Shown here: in pieces, positions 1 through 7,065 of the stretch | Layout of the letters: the number at the start of each line of letters is the position of its first letter | Numbering within the stretch: position 1 is the stretch's first letter | From: Pseudomonadota bacterium | GTDB lineage: Bacteria; Pseudomonadota; Alphaproteobacteria; Rhizobiales; Aestuariivirgaceae | Assembly: GCA_016522385.1 (NCBI GenBank) | Contig: JAEKFU010000503.1 | Location: 1-9,410, forward strand | Length of the DNA: 9,410 nt | Direction: 5' to 3' | Made by a program: the position numbers and the translations under genes | Notes under the pieces: model-generated | Databases searched by the model: none | Seen by the model: only the letters and a program-made list of their open reading frames with translations | What the model was told of the DNA's origin: nothing

Positions 1-219
1 GCCAAGCTCTGGGCGTTACTTGAGGCAAGCTGTGTTGAAATCACCTCGAGAACCGGAGTGATCCTGACTGAACAAACTGGCGCCTACGCCATGCTGGGCA
101 TGATGCTGTTACGCTCTGCCATGGACCTCGCCTCGGCCCTCTATGTCCGCTGGCTCGATCGGCTTGAATTCAGCCACCATGGTCACTCGATGTATACCTT
201 ACAGGCAGCTCCGCGCTAG
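1..219 (+). CDS. C-terminal end of an unrecognised protein (partial, cut by window edge)
   Basis: The frame is open from the first base to a TAG at 217-219 and gives the last 72 residues of a protein whose start lies outside the window. The tail is rich in Leu, Ala and Met. It contains one long amphipathic or weakly hydrophobic stretch (about residues 30-54, from Ala-Tyr-Ala-Met-Leu to Tyr-Val-Arg-Trp-Leu) followed by a His-rich end (His-His-Gly-His). I do not recognise the family and see no catalytic motif. The amidase starts 110 bp downstream on the same strand, so co-transcription is possible, but no promoter or terminator settles it. The case for coding is the frame running from the edge into the stop with protein-like composition; a chance frame of 72 codons cannot be fully excluded. 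Confidence 0.55.
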   Translation, partial: AKLWALLEASCVEITSRTGVILTEQTGAYAMLGMMLLRSAMDLASALYVRWLDRLEFSHHGHSMYTLQAAPR

Positions 220-316
220 GTCAGTCTTATGAATGTTAGGAGGTACAAAAAAGGACACCATCCTGTTCCATCCGTCTCCACTCTTGTAGGCTGCCGTAAG
301 AGCTTAAGGGCAAGAC

Positions 317-323
317 AAAGGGG
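317..323 (+). promoter_or_regulatory. Ribosome binding site of the amidase gene
   Basis: AAAGGGG lies 6 nt before the ATG at 330. It fixes this ATG as the start. The serine hydrolase gene downstream has the same AAAGGGG core. Confidence 0.6.
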
Positions 324-329
324 ATTGGA

Positions 330-1754
330 ATGTCATCCGACGAACTATGGCGATTGAGCGCAACGGATGCGGTACAGGCCTTGCGAAAGGGTGATCTGCG
401 CCCGACGGAACTCATTGATGTCACCATTGATCGGATTGAGGCCGTCGACCGTGAAATCAACGCGCTGCCGATTCGATGCTTCGACCGCGCATACGACCAA
501 GCAAAAAGCATCGAGAAGATCGGGCCTGGCCGTGATCCGAAAAACCTTGCAGGGCTGCCAGTCGCCGTGAAGGATTACAACGATGTCGGTGGCGTTCGAA
601 CTACGTACGGCTCACCTATCTACGCTGGCCATGTTCCTGAGACATCGGACACCACCGTGGCCCGTCTGGAAGCGAATGGCGCCATTCCAGTCGCCAAGTC
701 TAATGTTCCCGAATGGGCCGGCGGGCACACGTTCAACCCGGTGCACGGCATCACTCGCAATCCATGGAACACTGGCCGAAGTGCTGGTGGCTCGTCCGGA
801 GGCTCGGCGGCGGCCGTAGCAAGTGGCCAAGTGTGGCTCGCGACGGGCAACGACCTGGGCGGTAGCCTGCGAACGCCCGCCGGGTTCAATGGCGTCGTCG
901 GTCTGCGGCCCGGCCCAGGCGTCGTGCCAAGGGGCGCTAGGCTACAAGCATTCGACACGCTCTGGGTCGAAGGGCCGATGGCGCGAAACGTCCCCGATGT
1001 CGCGTTGATGCTGGACGCTGGCGCTGGTCATGATCCTGGCGATCCGTTGTCATTCGAACCGGTAGGGGGCTTTGTAGCAGCGCTCAACGGCTCGGATCCG
1101 CCAGCCCGGGTCGCATTTAGTCCCGATCTGGGTATCGTCCCCATGGCCCGGGAAATTTCCGAGGTCGCCGCGAAAGCCGTTGGCCAACTTACGGATGCTG
1201 GCGTTGATGTCACCGAGGAAGCTCCCGACTTCAGCGGAGCGCTGGACGCATTCCAGACTCTCCGCGCGGTGCTCCTCGGTACAATGATGGGGGAGTTACT
1301 GGAGACCCACCGGGATCAAATCGCCGAGGACATCGTCGGAAACATCGAGCGCGGTTTCCGGGTCACACCCAATATGCTCTTCGAGGCGGAACGAGTCCGT
1401 TGGCAACTTTATCACCGAATGACAACGTTCTTCCAAACCCACGACCTGCTAATCTGTCCTTCCGCCTCGATCCCAGCATTTCCAGTGGAACAGCGCTATG
1501 TGACCGAAATTGATGGCAAACCATGCGAGACATACATCGACTGGTTCGCAATTACATTCGCGTTGACGATGACCTCTTGTCCGGTGGTAAGTATACCCTG
1601 CGGTTTTACAACGGACGGCTTACCAGTCGGCCTACAAATTGTAGGCAAGCCAAGAGGCGAGAAAGCCATGCTGTGCGCCGCAAAATGGATCGAGGACTTG
1701 TTCGGTATTGCCGAGGAGCTGCCCATTGATCCTCGATTATTCAACGGCGAATGA
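330..1754 (+). CDS. Amidase signature (AS) family hydrolase
   Basis: A 474-residue enzyme expected to hydrolyse a carboxamide to acid and ammonia in the cytoplasm; no signal peptide is present. The amidase-signature triad Ser-cisSer-Lys is complete. The Lys is K81 in Ala-Val-Lys-Asp, the cis-Ser is S155 in the Gly-Gly-Ser-Ser-Gly-Gly-Ser block (153-159), and the nucleophile is S179 in Gly-Gly-Ser-Leu-Arg. The 24-residue spacing from S155 to S179 equals that of GatA and malonamidase. The C-terminal Gly-Leu-Pro-Val-Gly-Leu-Gln motif is present and the length is normal, so the gene is intact. The usual Gly-Ser-Asp-Thr before the nucleophile loop reads Gly-Asn-Asp-Leu. The substrate cannot be read from sequence. 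It is unlikely to be GatA, because no gatB or gatC is adjacent and it matches general amidases better. The D-aminopeptidase-like gene downstream fits a role in amide or peptide utilisation (inference). Confidence 0.93.
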   Translation: MSSDELWRLSATDAVQALRKGDLRPTELIDVTIDRIEAVDREINALPIRCFDRAYDQAKSIEKIGPGRDPKNLAGLPVAVKDYNDVGGVRTTYGSPIYAGHVPETSDTTVARLEANGAIPVAKSNVPEWAGGHTFNPVHGITRNPWNTGRSAGGSSGGSAAAVASGQVWLATGNDLGGSLRTPAGFNGVVGLRPGPGVVPRGARLQAFDTLWVEGPMARNVPDVALMLDAGAGHDPGDPLSFEPVGGFVAALNGSDPPARVAFSPDLGIVPMAREISEVAAKAVGQLTDAGVDVTEEAPDFSGALDAFQTLRAVLLGTMMGELLETHRDQIAEDIVGNIERGFRVTPNMLFEAERVRWQLYHRMTTFFQTHDLLICPSASIPAFPVEQRYVTEIDGKPCETYIDWFAITFALTMTSCPVVSIPCGFTTDGLPVGLQIVGKPRGEKAMLCAAKWIEDLFGIAEELPIDPRLFNGE

Positions 1755-1758
1755 TCGA

Positions 1759-1810
1759 ACCTTCCAGCCTTTGGGCATACCAAATATCCGTTGTAAGCGG
1801 CTGGAATGGT
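1759..1810. repeat. Nested inverted repeat after the amidase stop
   Basis: TTCCAGCC (1762-1769) pairs perfectly with GGCTGGAA (1799-1806). ACC (1759-1761) pairs with GGT (1808-1810) past one bulged base. A second hairpin sits inside: TTTGG (1770-1774) with CCAAA (1780-1784). It begins five bases after the amidase stop codon and could be a 3' structure or factor-assisted terminator. No T-run follows, so it is not a classical intrinsic terminator. Confidence 0.4.
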
Positions 1811-2073
1811 CGCTTTCGCCGCCAACGCAGACGCCGATTTGACGAGCACAAAAACTTCTGCTCTTGATCTGGACCGGCGCTGACACTCAGCTTTACATCA
1901 TCACGTTCGCCTCTATGATACGACAAGCCTTCCGGATCGGAGAGGCTGCTAGACTTGCACTGAGGACAATGATCAAAAATCGCTAAGTGCTGGGATCTGA
2001 CCGGACCCTGATTCGCCCACTTCGACATGGGTGAAGCATATCGGTTGTCGCTGTTCATTCCACAGCTATGCCG

Positions 2074-2081
2074 AAAGGGGA
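2074..2081 (+). promoter_or_regulatory. Ribosome binding site choosing the serine hydrolase start
   Basis: AAAGGGGA ends 9 nt before the ATG at 2091. It favours that ATG over the in-frame GTG at 2031, which has no comparable site. Confidence 0.55.
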
Positions 2082-2090
2082 GCATTTGCG

Positions 2091-3761
2091 ATGCATACCA
2101 ACTCACGCGCCATTTTAGATATTGACGACATTTTCTGCGATTTGATCGAGCCTGACTCTCCAGGTGTTGCAGTTGGCGTGGTGCGCAACGGCGAACCGAT
2201 TTACACAAGAGCATTTGGCCTAGCCAACGTTGAGCATCGTGTCGCGAACACCACATCGACGGTTTTCGACATTGGATCCATGACGAAGCAATTCACAGCA
2301 TTTGCCATCCTTCTGCTGGTCCGCGACGGAAAGCTGAATCTCGACGATGAAATATGCAACTTTGTAACCGAATTGCCTGAATTCAATCCACCTATCCGTA
2401 TCCGCCATTGTTTGTATCATACATGCGGATTGACCGATTGGATCTTCGCATTGGAGCTCACGGGGCCGGCTGAAGATTACATCTCTGAGAAACGCGCGTT
2501 CCGCACCATCATGGGTCTTTCCGAGACAATGTTTTCGGCCGGACAGGAGCACAGCTACAACAATACAGGTTATCTCCTGTTGGCTTGGATCGTTGGAATT
2601 GTAGCAGGCAAAACATTGCACGAATTCCTTCAAGAGCGGGTGTTCGAACCGCTGCGTATGTCGCACGCGACATTTCTGTCTAAGCAACAAAACCTCCTGC
2701 CGGCCATGGCTCAAGGCTACTGGAGGGATGAAGATAGAGTTCTCTATCGGTTTTCCGGTTCATCAGACGTGTATGGTGATGGAATGATGCACGCCAGCAT
2801 CAAGGACATGGTATGCTGGTTGCAGAATCTGACGACCAGAACAGTCGGTGACGCGGAGCTCTTCGAAATGTTTTTCGCACCCGGCAGTCTTGATGGAGGT
2901 CAGAAACTCCGCTACGCCGCAGGATGGGAGTTGGACCGATATCGTGGGTTGCAAGCCATACGGCACGGTGGCTTGGGCAACGGATTTCAATCACATATTG
3001 CCTGGTTTCCCCAGGCCAACGTTGGTATCGCGATATTGGGAAACATGCGCCCGTATTTGCCATGGCCAATGGCTAACAAGGTGCTCGACAAGTTGGTTGG
3101 ACTGCGTGAGGACGTCCAAAACTCTCCATCGCCTCAGATAGTCACACACAAATGCGTGAATACCACGCCCGCGGACATGACCGGGCGCTACTTCACAGCG
3201 ACGGGCCTGCCTGTATTCATCGACTGGTGCGAGAACAGATTGCGAATTGATATCTGGTTGTGGCGCCGGCGTTTCGAGAGACAATCTGCCAATGCCTTCA
3301 AAGAACCAGAGTCGGGGGACGCCGTCACCTTCCTGCGCGACAGCACAGGCAAAGTCACACAACTATCCATGAGCACCCAAGACGGTGCCTGTGTGAGCTT
3401 GCATAGCCCAATCCGGTTCGCCGTGAAGTTTGAAAACGCGGTTTTGGAATCCGCTGAACTCCAACGGTACGAGGGTCGATACATCAGTGATGAATTAGAG
3501 ACAATCTATCGAATTGTGAGAGAAGGTGGCGGACTCCGCGCGAAGCATATGCGTTGCCATGACTGGCACTTAATGCCCGTCAAATCCTGTATTGCTGCCG
3601 CCTTTGAGGGCGAGTTTGCTCAGGCGGGTGCATGGCCCGGATTGGTGAAGTTCGAGCGCAACCAAAATGGCGATGTCAAAGGATTTAGGGTGCGCGGTTC
3701 GCACGTAAATCTGTTCTTCCGCAAGCTCTTGCCTCAACCAGATCACACTGTCCCGTGTTGA
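2091..3761 (+). CDS. Three-domain serine hydrolase, D-aminopeptidase / class C beta-lactamase family (MEROPS S12-like)
   Basis: A 556-residue protein without a signal peptide, so probably cytoplasmic. The penicillin-binding fold fills about residues 1-335. It carries all three active-site motifs: Ser-Met-Thr-Lys (nucleophile S63, K66), Tyr-Asn-Asn (Y156, N158) and His-Gly-Gly (H292), the last in place of the Lys-Thr-Gly of true beta-lactamases. From memory, the D-aminopeptidase of Ochrobactrum anthropi has S62, K65, Y153, N155 and H287 in about 520 residues, an almost identical layout. Two C-terminal beta-barrel-like segments follow (about 358-445 and 455-556), both beginning with a Gly-Arg-Tyr motif as in domains B and C of that enzyme. 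The expected activity is release of N-terminal D-residues or hydrolysis of D-amino-acid amides or esters; esterase or another peptidase activity is possible. The loop corresponding to the specificity loop of domain C (about 498-516) looks longer and unrelated. It is a plausible functional partner of the amidase upstream. Confidence 0.88.
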   Translation: MHTNSRAILDIDDIFCDLIEPDSPGVAVGVVRNGEPIYTRAFGLANVEHRVANTTSTVFDIGSMTKQFTAFAILLLVRDGKLNLDDEICNFVTELPEFNPPIRIRHCLYHTCGLTDWIFALELTGPAEDYISEKRAFRTIMGLSETMFSAGQEHSYNNTGYLLLAWIVGIVAGKTLHEFLQERVFEPLRMSHATFLSKQQNLLPAMAQGYWRDEDRVLYRFSGSSDVYGDGMMHASIKDMVCWLQNLTTRTVGDAELFEMFFAPGSLDGGQKLRYAAGWELDRYRGLQAIRHGGLGNGFQSHIAWFPQANVGIAILGNMRPYLPWPMANKVLDKLVGLREDVQNSPSPQIVTHKCVNTTPADMTGRYFTATGLPVFIDWCENRLRIDIWLWRRRFERQSANAFKEPESGDAVTFLRDSTGKVTQLSMSTQDGACVSLHSPIRFAVKFENAVLESAELQRYEGRYISDELETIYRIVREGGGLRAKHMRCHDWHLMPVKSCIAAAFEGEFAQAGAWPGLVKFERNQNGDVKGFRVRGSHVNLFFRKLLPQPDHTVPC

Positions 3762-3818
3762 AGATTCAATGAACTGAACAGAGTTAAGCCACTATCATCC
3801 AATTTCTGTATTTGGCAA

Positions 3819-3857
3819 ACAACAGACCAAACCCTATCTGTGGGCATGGTCTGTTGT
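3819..3857. terminator. Inverted repeat between convergent genes, possible bidirectional terminator
   Basis: ACAACAGACCA (3819-3829) and TGGTCTGTTGT (3847-3857) form a perfect 11-bp stem with a 17-nt loop. It lies in the 150-bp gap between the converging serine hydrolase and lytic transglycosylase genes, where a shared terminator is expected. The T-run is weak on both strands. An alternative 7-bp pairing, GACCAAA (3825-3831) with TTTGGTC (3864-3870), uses part of the same left arm. Confidence 0.45.
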
Positions 3858-3911
3858 CTAAAATTTGGTCGAATTTCAGGCGTTGTGTCGTATGCGCCTA
3901 TCACTCAGCTG

Positions 3912-4418
3912 TTAAAACTTACGCATGATACGCATCACATTCTCAGCATATCTGCGACTGTCCTTGTTACCTTTTTTTGCACCCCAGCCAGCGTTGTGCC
4001 TTAGTGCCGCGCCGTAGGCATTGCCGTTGCTGATCCGATAGGCAATGCGCAAGTGCAACATGCCACAATTCAGACTGCCGCTCTTTGATTTGTAGCTGCG
4101 GCACACATCGTGCTTACGTGCCATAAACCGGGCCGTAGGCGGGAGTATCTGCAACGGCCCATATTCACCTGCTCTACCCCTTAACCATCTGCAACCACTC
4201 TCTTGCACCGCTACTGCCAAAGCCAGCCGAACCGGTACGCCATACCGCTTGGCAGAGGCTGCAACGGCAGCACGGTGGTGGCATTTATTGCGCCGCGAAC
4301 TAACCTTCTTGGAATTGTAATGACGTTTGAATTCTGCGTTACCTGCAATATCAGCCTGCACCGCTGTTGATGTCCCAAGCATAAATATGGTTGCCGCAAC
4401 AAAAACCAACACCTTCAT
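3912..4418 (-). CDS. Small secreted lytic transglycosylase (SLT domain)
   Basis: A 168-residue protein predicted to cleave the MurNAc-GlcNAc bond of peptidoglycan in the periplasm. A signal peptide covers residues 1-22: Lys2, a hydrophobic core, and Val-Gln-Ala before the cut. The SLT fold follows with catalytic Glu73 in the Gln-Glu-Ser motif. The next block is Gly-Glu-Tyr-Gly-Pro-Leu-Gln-Ile (84-91), where many relatives have Gly-Leu-Met-Gln. Then comes His-Asn-Ala-Gly (141-144), where the family usually has Tyr-Asn-Ala-Gly. Four cysteines (46, 76, 106, 118) could form two disulfides after export. GAGGA lies 6 nt before the ATG. No type IV secretion or flagellar genes are nearby, so a VirB1 or FlgJ-type role is not supported; general wall turnover is the safer reading. 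It converges with the serine hydrolase gene. Confidence 0.85.
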   Translation of the reverse strand: MKVLVFVAATIFMLGTSTAVQADIAGNAEFKRHYNSKKVSSRRNKCHHRAAVAASAKRYGVPVRLALAVAVQESGCRWLRGRAGEYGPLQILPPTARFMARKHDVCRSYKSKSGSLNCGMLHLRIAYRISNGNAYGAALRHNAGWGAKKGNKDSRRYAENVMRIMRKF

Positions 4419-4424
4419 TTGTAA

Positions 4425-4429
4425 TCCTC
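4425..4429 (-). promoter_or_regulatory. Ribosome binding site of the lytic transglycosylase gene
   Basis: GAGGA on the minus strand, 6 nt before the ATG at 4418, supports that start. The signal peptide then begins directly at residue 1. Confidence 0.6.
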
Positions 4430-5015
4430 GCTACTACAAATCAACACTAGGTTTACCTGGTTTGCTGACCGCTGCAGCTCCAGGTCCGTACAAACAGTGC
4501 GTCAACGGCAACCGCTACCGCTTCCGCTCTCTTGTCGCTGCAAGCGGTGCAAGCCCCATGCCAAATACGTTTTCGCGATGAGAATGGCCGCGGCCTAATC
4601 GGTCAAAATTGCCAGGAAATGTGCCTTGTTTTGATCGAACGCACCGGCTTCGGGACGATAGCGAAGGCCGAGGTACGCTATCACCCGGACAAGCTACAGA
4701 AAGTTCGCACAGAACATGTGGGTTCCGAGATGGAACGGTGTAGCCTAGTGAAACTGTTGACAAACGCACCCGAACGTCAAAGTGTCAGTCAGTCACCTAC
4801 TCGATATCTTGCGACAAGATCGATTAAAGGCCCAAACCGCAAGGTTCTAGTTGTTGGCAGTGCACAAATTACACGCGCATGGCAGGTCCATGGAATCTTG
4901 TCTCTTGCAGCTGCGCAACCAGGAAACCTGGCTGTATCGCCAGTGCAAGTTTTGATCTTTCGCATTGGTGATAGAGTAACACCACAACAATTACGAGAAG
5001 CGACGCGGGGTGGTT
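4430..5015. other. Gap of about 590 bp without a convincing gene
   Basis: This stretch separates the divergent lytic transglycosylase and hydratase genes. A plus-strand frame is open from about 4469 to 5065 without an ATG. Its only usable start is a TTG at 4532 with no ribosome binding site, and it overlaps the hydratase by about 50 bp. Its translation has protein-like parts (for example Arg-Asp-Glu-Asn-Gly-Arg-Gly near the start) but matches no family I know, so it may be a decayed gene or chance. Small hairpins are visible: TCG-AT-ATCTTG / CAAGAT-CGA (4801-4823) and CCAGG-AAA-CCTGG (4919-4931). A hexamer-like run ACCGCT-ACCGCT-TCCGCT lies near 4511-4528. Promoters for both flanking genes should be here, but none is clear. 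Confidence 0.4.
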
Positions 5016-5801
5016 ATGTCGGAAAAGGTCAATCAGATAGCACAGGCGATGAAGGTGGCGCATGAAACCGGACAGGGGTACCGCAACTTCGGCGGCGATT
5101 TGGCACCGGCTGATCTGGCCGAGGCATATGCAGCGCAGGCGCGGTTACATGCGCTGCATGCTGTAGACGGGCGAGGCAAACTGGGCGGACGCAAGATTGC
5201 GCTGGCTTCGAGAGTTCAACAGGAACTCTGTGGAGTCGATCATCCGATAGCCGGAGGCATCTTTGCCGATGAGATCATGGCTTCTCCAGCAACAGTCGAA
5301 AGAGCGCGCTATCACGGGCTCGGCGTGGAGTTTGAACTCGCCTTCAAGCTGGCGCGCGACCTGACTGCCGAGGGTGGTCCCTATAGCAAGGAGATGATCG
5401 GCACGAACATCGCTACCGTTCACCCGGCCTTCGAGCTCATTATCGATCGTGGTGCCGACTACACAGATCTCAACGCCTTGACCATGATCGTCGACAATGC
5501 CTGGTGTGCCGGCGTTGTGCTTGGTCCCGAGATTCCCGGCTGGCGAGATCTTGATCTCGATGAGCTGCCGGTGGCGCTTTATTGGAATGACGATCCGCCA
5601 GCCACCGCCAGGACTGGCCTGGCCGACCCGCTAGGCTCACTCGCCTGGATCGCCAATCTTGTGAATGGCATGGGCGGCACAATCACCGCCGGGGAGATCG
5701 TCATCACCGGAAGCGTCATTAAGACCCGCTACCCTGAAGCCGGCGATCACATGCGTTACGAAGTTGCCGGTCTCGCGCACGTTGCCTTGACCATCATGTA
5801 A
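5016..5801 (+). CDS. 2-keto-4-pentenoate hydratase-like protein (MhpD / fumarylacetoacetate hydrolase fold)
   Basis: A 261-residue cytoplasmic protein, close to the length of E. coli MhpD (269). The family hydrates 2-hydroxy-alkadienoates, or decarboxylates oxalocrotonate, in meta-cleavage pathways, using a divalent metal. The metal ligands are in place: the Glu-Phe-Glu pair E105 and E107, and E140 in Pro-Ala-Phe-Glu. A Gly-Arg-Lys-Ile segment (K60) matches the conserved Gly-Trp-Lys-Ile region. Gly-Val-Asp-His-Pro (73-77) and the Gly-Glu-Ile-Val-Ile-Thr-Gly stretch near the C-terminus also fit. The start is open to debate: ATG 5016 is chosen, but GTG 5010 lies in frame 9 nt after a GAGAAG (4995-5000). 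No dioxygenase, aldolase or dehydrogenase of such a pathway is adjacent, so the real substrate is unknown; a decarboxylase or an unrelated keto-acid enzyme is possible. Its stop lies 10 bp from the stop of the converging MFS gene. Confidence 0.85.
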   Translation: MSEKVNQIAQAMKVAHETGQGYRNFGGDLAPADLAEAYAAQARLHALHAVDGRGKLGGRKIALASRVQQELCGVDHPIAGGIFADEIMASPATVERARYHGLGVEFELAFKLARDLTAEGGPYSKEMIGTNIATVHPAFELIIDRGADYTDLNALTMIVDNAWCAGVVLGPEIPGWRDLDLDELPVALYWNDDPPATARTGLADPLGSLAWIANLVNGMGGTITAGEIVITGSVIKTRYPEAGDHMRYEVAGLAHVALTIM

Positions 5802-5811
5802 TGGTTCGTTT

Positions 5812-7065
5812 CTACTCTTCGGTGATCGCAATTTCATCATCGACCTCAAGTTCGTAAACCGATTGTGATGTCTTTGGGATCGGCACGAAGGGGCTCAGCT
5901 CGGAGCGTTCGTTGGGCGGGCCCCAGAGAAGGCGACAGATGATCAATGCCGCAAAGACACCCAGCACGGCCGAGATGAAGACAAAAAGGCCGCCGGCATT
6001 CGCGATATCCATGATCGGTGCCGCCGCAACCGGGCCGATCGCCGCGCCTACTGAGTATATCAAGAGCAGACCGCCGCTGACCTGAACGAGTTTCTCGGTT
6101 GGCACACTGTCATTAGCGTGCGCCAGACACAGGGCATAAAGCGGTACCATGAGAGCGCCATGCAGGGTGGCGGCCGCTAGCGTCAACCATAGGCCGAGTG
6201 GTTGCCAGAAGGCGATCAGCAAACCCGTGCCAACAGTACCGAGCGCCGTTGGTAGGATCACCAGTCGCCGGTCAACCTTGTCCGACAGGCGACCCAACGG
6301 CCACTGTGACAGTGTGCCGCCCAGCACAAAGGCTGCCATCAGCAGCGTCACCTCATAGACATCCATGCCACGCTGCTGACCGAAGACCGGTCCAAGTGTC
6401 CAAAAGGAGCCTTCAACCAATCCGACCAGAAAGCAACCGGCGGTGCCGACCGGCGAATTGGACAGCTGGCCCTTTAGATCGAGACGCGCCGTCGGGATCG
6501 GTGTTGGCTCGCTGGTCGGCGTCAGCGCCAACGGCACAACCGAGAGGCACACCATGATCGCCACCAGCAAGAACAGCGTCTGCCCCGCCGTGCTGGACAG
6601 GTTGACCATCATTTGGCCAGCCATCGTCGCGACATTGGCCACGATAATGTAAATCGATAAAACACGTCCGCGCGCACTATCCCCGGCCTGATCATTGAGC
6701 CAGCTTTCAATCACCATAAACATTGTCGCCAGGCAGATGCCGGACAGGAACCGCAGCGCGATCCACAAATAGGCATCAATACCGATGGGAAAAACAAGCA
6801 ACAGTGCCGCAAGGAGTGCCGCCAAACCTGTGAATGCGCGGATGTGACCGACGGTCATCACCAGTCCAGGTCCCAACAGACAACCCGCGATAAACCCGCC
6901 GAAATAAGCCGTGCCCAAGAATCCAACAAGCACCGGCGAAAATTGCTCCAAGCCTGCGCGAAGCGGCAACAAGGTTTGGAACAGCCCTATGCCGGCCAAC
7001 ACCAGTGCTGCGCCGACCAGTAGCGTAAAGAGCGTGCGCGATGAACTCTTCGCTTCAATGATCAT
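5812..7065 (-). CDS. MFS transporter, YcaD-like
   Basis: A 417-residue inner-membrane protein with about twelve hydrophobic segments: six between residues 11 and 181, a polar loop 182-206 rich in Pro and Thr, and six between 208 and 380. Gln-Trp-Pro-Leu-Gly-Arg-Leu-Ser-Asp-Lys (254-263) between segments 8 and 9 is the second-half copy of the MFS loop motif and resembles the same place in E. coli YcaD. Other marks are Gly-His-Ile-Arg-Ala-Phe (73-78), Glu-Ser-Trp-Leu-Asn-Asp (120-125) and Ala-His-Ala-Asn-Asp (315-319). The substrate is unknown. The last 17 residues are strongly acidic. AGGA (7073-7076, minus strand) lies 7 nt before the ATG. A truncated paralogue lies beyond rnd at the window's right edge. 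The gene converges with the hydratase with only 10 bp between stops. Transport of a compound related to the hydratase is a guess from position only. Confidence 0.92.
   Translation of the reverse strand: MIIEAKSSSRTLFTLLVGAALVLAGIGLFQTLLPLRAGLEQFSPVLVGFLGTAYFGGFIAGCLLGPGLVMTVGHIRAFTGLAALLAALLLVFPIGIDAYLWIALRFLSGICLATMFMVIESWLNDQAGDSARGRVLSIYIIVANVATMAGQMMVNLSSTAGQTLFLLVAIMVCLSVVPLALTPTSEPTPIPTARLDLKGQLSNSPVGTAGCFLVGLVEGSFWTLGPVFGQQRGMDVYEVTLLMAAFVLGGTLSQWPLGRLSDKVDRRLVILPTALGTVGTGLLIAFWQPLGLWLTLAAATLHGALMVPLYALCLAHANDSVPTEKLVQVSGGLLLIYSVGAAIGPVAAAPIMDIANAGGLFVFISAVLGVFAALIICRLLWGPPNERSELSPFVPIPKTSQSVYELEVDDEIAITEE

Larger units (their letters stand above)
1755..2090. other. Gap of about 336 bp between amidase and serine hydrolase
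   Basis: Apart from the inverted repeat at its left end, this stretch has no convincing gene. A minus-strand frame can be read from ATG at 2028 down to TGA at 1741 (95 residues) with a Cys-Pro-Gln-Cys pair and a basic C-terminal half (Arg-Arg-Leu-Arg-Trp-Arg-Arg). I find no family for it and no clear ribosome binding site. The plus strand near 2031 offers a GTG that would extend the serine hydrolase by 20 residues, but the added peptide has no family counterpart. A promoter for the serine hydrolase probably lies here, though no -35/-10 pair stands out. Confidence 0.4.

Noticed and set aside
238..244. Strong Shine-Dalgarno-like AGGAGGT before the amidase
   Set aside because: No start codon lies at a usable distance downstream, and the amidase has its own AAAGGGG site. 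A 42-codon frame from the ATG at 229 includes this sequence, lacks its own ribosome binding site and looks random.
2031..2090. GTG start extending the serine hydrolase by 20 residues
   Set aside because: The extension is Cys- and His-rich without family counterpart, and a good ribosome binding site precedes the ATG at 2091.
2091..3761. True class C beta-lactamase (antibiotic resistance)
   Set aside because: The third motif is His-Gly-Gly, not Lys-Thr-Gly, there is no signal peptide, and two extra C-terminal domains are present; the D-aminopeptidase plan fits better.
4757..4762. Perfect TTGACA as a -35 box for the hydratase
   Set aside because: No acceptable -10 hexamer is found 16-18 nt downstream, and it lies about 250 bp before the gene.
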